Assembly (NCBI RefSeq): GCF_000384035.1
Contig: NZ_KB913024.1
Location: 4,069,162-4,133,161, forward strand
Length of the DNA: 64,000 bases
DNA from: Actinopolyspora mortivallis DSM 44261
GTDB taxonomy: Bacteria; Actinomycetota; Actinomycetes; Mycobacteriales; Pseudonocardiaceae
Reading direction: 5' to 3'
Shown: in pieces, positions 61,441 to 64,000 of the stretch
Numbering within the stretch: position 1 is the stretch's first letter
Layout: every line of letters starts with the position of its first letter
Position numbers and translations under genes: made by a program
Notes under the pieces: generated by a model
What the model was told of the DNA's origin: nothing
What the model saw: the letters and a program-made list of their open reading frames with translations, nothing else
The model's database searches: none

Positions 61441-62190
61441 ATGACACTGATCTCGGTCGAACGCATGAAACTCTTCTCCACCCGGTCACCGTGGTGGTGC
61501 ATCGTCGTGGCACTGGGGCTGACCATCGGTTTCGCCGCGTTGTTCACCTCCCAGCTCGGCGGTGAGATGCCCACCAGCGTGGCGATGACCCAGCAGGGCA
61601 ACCAGTTCGGGCTCATCGTGGTCATGGTGATGGCCGCCCTGGCGGTGACCACCGAGTACCGCTTCGGCACGATCCGGGCCACCTTCCAGGCCATGCCGAA
61701 CCGGGTGGCCGTGATGCTGGCCAAGACGGCCGTGGTGGCCGTGCTGGCCCTGCTCATCGGGGAACTGGCCGCTTTCGGTTCCTGGGGCATGGGATGGGTG
61801 TTCGCCCCCGACCAGAGCCTGGTGCTGGACACCGCCGCGGAGTGGCGACAGGTGGTCGGGCCGGGACTGGTGTTCGCCGGAGCGGCCGTGTTCGCGCTCG
61901 CCGTGGGCATTCTGGTGCGCCAGACAGCCGGAGCGGTGACGCTGGTGATGATCTGGGCGCTGCTGGCCGAGTCGCTGATCCAGCTGATCCCCACCATCGG
62001 CGACGACATCTACGAGTGGCTGCCGTTCGCCGCGGCGTTCCGCTTCATGAGCGGCGGCGGTGACTCCCCGATGAGTCAGCCCCTCTCCGAGATGCCGATC
62101 GGGCCGTGGCCCTCGCTGGTCTACTTCCTGGCGATCGCCTTCGGGCTGTTGGCGGTGTCCTTGGTCACGGTGCACAAGCGGGACGCGTGA
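61441..62190 (+). CDS. ABC-2-type exporter permease
   Basis: 249 aa with about six apolar helices. It starts MTLISVERMKLFSTRSPWW and contains AALAVTTEYRFGTIRATF, a pattern common to permeases of the lantibiotic-immunity/ABC-2 type, and later VTLVMIWALLAESLIQLI. Its ATPase is the preceding gene. The substrate is unknown. Confidence 0.88.
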   Translation: MTLISVERMKLFSTRSPWWCIVVALGLTIGFAALFTSQLGGEMPTSVAMTQQGNQFGLIVVMVMAALAVTTEYRFGTIRATFQAMPNRVAVMLAKTAVVAVLALLIGELAAFGSWGMGWVFAPDQSLVLDTAAEWRQVVGPGLVFAGAAVFALAVGILVRQTAGAVTLVMIWALLAESLIQLIPTIGDDIYEWLPFAAAFRFMSGGGDSPMSQPLSEMPIGPWPSLVYFLAIAFGLLAVSLVTVHKRDA

Positions 62191-62392
62191 CCGACAGGGG
62201 GTGGCTTCTCCTGCTTTCGAGGGTGTTGTCCGACGGTTCCGCCGAATGTCATCGGCGGTTCGTGGCACAACGGCAAGCACGTTGGTTCCATCGGGGGTGG
62301 ACACATCACGAAAAAGGGGACACAAGTCGTGCTGCGACTGCACGCTGTTACCCATCCCGGAGGAGAGGCCGCTCACCCGGGCCGCTAAGATC

Positions 62393-62519
62393 ACGACGAA
62401 AGACCTGTTAGTCACCACACAGGAGTAACGATCCGCTGTGCTCGGGTCGGGGCCTGTGAGCACAACCGGATCAACCGACTGTGCGGGCGCTCGGGGGTGC
62501 CTGACGGTCGGGACGGGGG
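62393..62519 (+). ncRNA. Candidate small RNA
   Basis: A TAAGAT hexamer near 62386 could be a -10 element, and the strong terminator at 62520-62565 would end a transcript of about 170 bases. No annotated gene needs that terminator; the ABC operon ends 330 bases earlier. The sequence matches no RNA family I know. The 5' end is a guess. Confidence 0.3.
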
Positions 62520-62565
62520 AGGGCCAGGGCTGTCATTCGGGGGACGGCCCTGGCCCTGGTTTTTG
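62520..62565 (+). terminator. Intrinsic terminator with U-tract
   Basis: A 15-base stem (62520-62534 with 62543-62557, one G-U pair) is followed by GGTTTTT. Real U-tracts are uncommon in this window. Confidence 0.85.
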
Positions 62566-62925
62566 TCGAGCGCGGTTCCCTCCTCCGGACGTCCGCTCCC
62601 GGGGGATCGAGGTCCTCCGGAGGAGGGACGTGTTTCCTCCCGCCGACTCCGCCTCCCCCGGAGCAACGGAGTGTGCTTTTTCTCTCGCCGACGTTCTGTC
62701 CATCGGGCGATTACGCTGCGCGTGAGGCTGCGCTACGATCAACGACCCTTGTGCGGGAGGGGAGGGACACTTTCCGAAAGGTTGCTTTCACCGGGAGTGT
62801 CCGTGTTAACTCGTCGAGTGAGTGGTGCGATCCCGAACAGCGCCGTTTCCGGGCCGCACCCCCTGGGGGTGCTTGCCGCGAGTTGCACCGACCCTTCTCG
62901 CGGTGCTCGCGGAGGAAGGTGAGCT

Positions 62926-63498
62926 GTGGTTCTTTCGAGTGAATTTTCAGCGCAGGAAGAGAAGACGGGATCGGCCGGAAACGGCGACGGTGACGTGAAC
63001 CTGATCCCCATCCCCCGACTGGAGTGGTCCCTGGCGGCGGAGTCCGTCCCACCCACCAGTGAGGCCGAGTCCCCCGAGGCGGTGCGCTGTGGATGGATAC
63101 ACACCGCCCCCGAACGTCACGTGCTGGACCTGTTCCGCAGACTCGACGACTCGGCCAGCAGACTCCCGGTGCCCTGGTGGCTGCGGGCCCTGGCACGCGG
63201 CGAACTGGCCTCCCGTGCGGAGGGATTCGCCTTCGAGGACGAGGTGCACGCCCTGCTGACCGGACGGGAGGGCTGGATCTTCGTTCCCTGGTCCACGGCG
63301 GGCGAGATCGGATACTGGGAGTACACCCCCTCCGACCGGCCGCCGATGACCGTGCCGACCACGGTCACCCTGACCGACCGCCACCCGGGGTGGCTGGACA
63401 TCCTCCCCGCCCAGGTGGACAACGGCAACAGGGTCGCCGTCCCCGAACCCGGAGTGGAGGGACTGGAGGCCATGTTGCCCCGGATCGAGTCCTGGTGA
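62926..63498 (+). CDS. Hypothetical protein upstream of trmB
   Basis: 190 aa, GTG start at 62926 with GGAGGAAGG upstream. Soluble and acidic, no signal peptide. It contains aromatic-rich segments (PVPWWLRALARGELASRAEG; GWIFVPWSTAGEIGYWEYTP) and a Pro-rich C-terminus. No family was recognised. It lies 104 bases before trmB on the same strand. Confidence 0.7.
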   Translation: MVLSSEFSAQEEKTGSAGNGDGDVNLIPIPRLEWSLAAESVPPTSEAESPEAVRCGWIHTAPERHVLDLFRRLDDSASRLPVPWWLRALARGELASRAEGFAFEDEVHALLTGREGWIFVPWSTAGEIGYWEYTPSDRPPMTVPTTVTLTDRHPGWLDILPAQVDNGNRVAVPEPGVEGLEAMLPRIESW

Positions 63499-63602
63499 TC
63501 CGCGGGCGGGCCCGGTTCCGGTCGGTGCTGTGCCGCCCGCCACGGCGGAAGCGGGGACAGTGCCGACCGGGGCGAGCGCCCGGTTTGCGATACTGGCCCG
63601 CT

Positions 63603-64000
63603 GTGAGTGCTTCCGACCAGCAGATTCCCCACAAACGGACGGTCGTCAGCTACGTCCGGCGCAGCGACCGCATGACCGCCGGACAGCAGCGCGCCTGGGA
63701 CCGGTACTGGGGCGAACTCGGGCGTGACATCTCCGAACTGCCGGAAGGCCCTCTGGACACCACCGCATGGTTCGGGCGCAGCGCTCCGCTCGTGCTGGAG
63801 ATCGGTTCCGGGATGGGCGAGACCACCGCGACGATGGCCGCCGCCCGACCGGACCTTGACCACCTGGCGGTGGAGGTCTACAAGCCGGGGTTGGCCCAAC
63901 TGCTGCTGCGGGCCGAGAAGCACGACATCGACAACCTGCGGCTGCTGCGCGGCGACGCGACCGTGTTGCTCCGGCAGCACCTGGCCGTAGGGAGTCTGGA
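63603..64000 (+). CDS. trmB: tRNA (guanine-N7)-methyltransferase, truncated by the window edge
   Basis: Methylates G46 in the tRNA variable loop. The visible 132 codons start at the GTG at 63603; GATACT about 14 bases upstream may be a -10 for a leaderless mRNA. The start RTVVSYVRRSDRMTAGQQRA is the family N-terminus, LEIGSGMGETTATMA is motif I, and HLAVEVYKPGLAQLL continues the Rossmann fold. The C-terminal half is outside the window. Confidence 0.92.
   Translation, partial: MSASDQQIPHKRTVVSYVRRSDRMTAGQQRAWDRYWGELGRDISELPEGPLDTTAWFGRSAPLVLEIGSGMGETTATMAAARPDLDHLAVEVYKPGLAQLLLRAEKHDIDNLRLLRGDATVLLRQHLAVGSL

Larger units (their letters stand above)
62191..62925. other. 735-base region without a clear protein gene
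   Basis: It holds the candidate small RNA and U-tract terminator described separately. The stretch 62567-62925 should include the promoter of the next gene. Plus-strand frames here read through the terminator and look non-coding. Confidence 0.5.

Noticed and set aside
62438..62725. 95-codon plus-strand ORF after an AGGAG
   Set aside because: It reads straight through a strong U-tract terminator and has no protein-like features.

Overview
The window is GC-rich, gene-dense DNA from an actinobacterium, most likely a Pseudonocardiales-type genus such as Actinopolyspora or Saccharopolyspora (inference). Supporting signs are many GTG/TTG starts, apparently leaderless mRNAs, DmdR/IdeR-type iron boxes, a desABCD-type hydroxamate siderophore operon, GTP-dependent PEPCK, an actinobacterial DnaE, DUF397/DUF5753 remnants, and pckG and trmB on one fragment. 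No tRNA or rRNA gene was recognised.

Layout. 1-4.3 kb: the end of an M20 peptidase, a polar amino-acid ABC importer and a small membrane protein. 4.7-12.6 kb: pckG, a DxDxDG-repeat protein, an iron-regulated siderophore-interacting flavoprotein and dnaE; a perfect palindrome containing a parS-like core lies between the last two. 12.7-20 kb: a redox/stress neighbourhood with two AhpD-like proteins, a glutaredoxin-membrane fusion, a DUF302 lipoprotein, two Crp/Fnr regulators and a methyltransferase. 20-22.8 kb: a putative aerolysin-like pore former with a small partner, then a class A beta-lactamase. 22.9-25.2 kb: an MFS exporter divergent from its MarR regulator, with two perfect operator dyads between them. 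25.3-29.7 kb: a MerT-like membrane protein, a MerA-like flavoprotein, a Tes/MJ0619-like radical SAM enzyme and a methyltransferase. 29.7-34.8 kb: hisS, secreted proteins and membrane proteins. 34.9-40.4 kb: a four-gene desferrioxamine-type operon (desA to desD on the minus strand) behind a double iron box. 40.8-47.8 kb: prfC, an MFS transporter and a dynamin/GrpE/dynamin cluster. 47.9-54.4 kb: an accessory island with a decayed DddA-like deaminase toxin and intact Imm1 immunity gene, frameshifted small genes, a GntR/NUDIX pair, DUF5753/DUF397 debris, a CRISPR array of nine repeats with duplicated spacers but no cas genes, and single type I-E-like repeats near both edges. 54.5-64 kb: secreted aldose epimerase, a two-component system, ferredoxin reductase, a HAD phosphatase, an ABC exporter, a possible small RNA with a strong U-tract terminator, a hypothetical gene and the start of trmB.

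How the genes work together. The siderophore-interacting protein near 8 kb and the desABCD operon near 35-40 kb both carry iron boxes, so biosynthesis and iron release probably form one iron-starvation regulon. Coupled overlaps (ATGA, GTGA or TTGA) tie together the importer, the des operon, the DUF302 pair, the MarR/DUF2218 pair, the radical SAM/methyltransferase pair and the toxin/immunity pair. The 47.9-54.4 kb interval looks like a decaying defence and conflict island.
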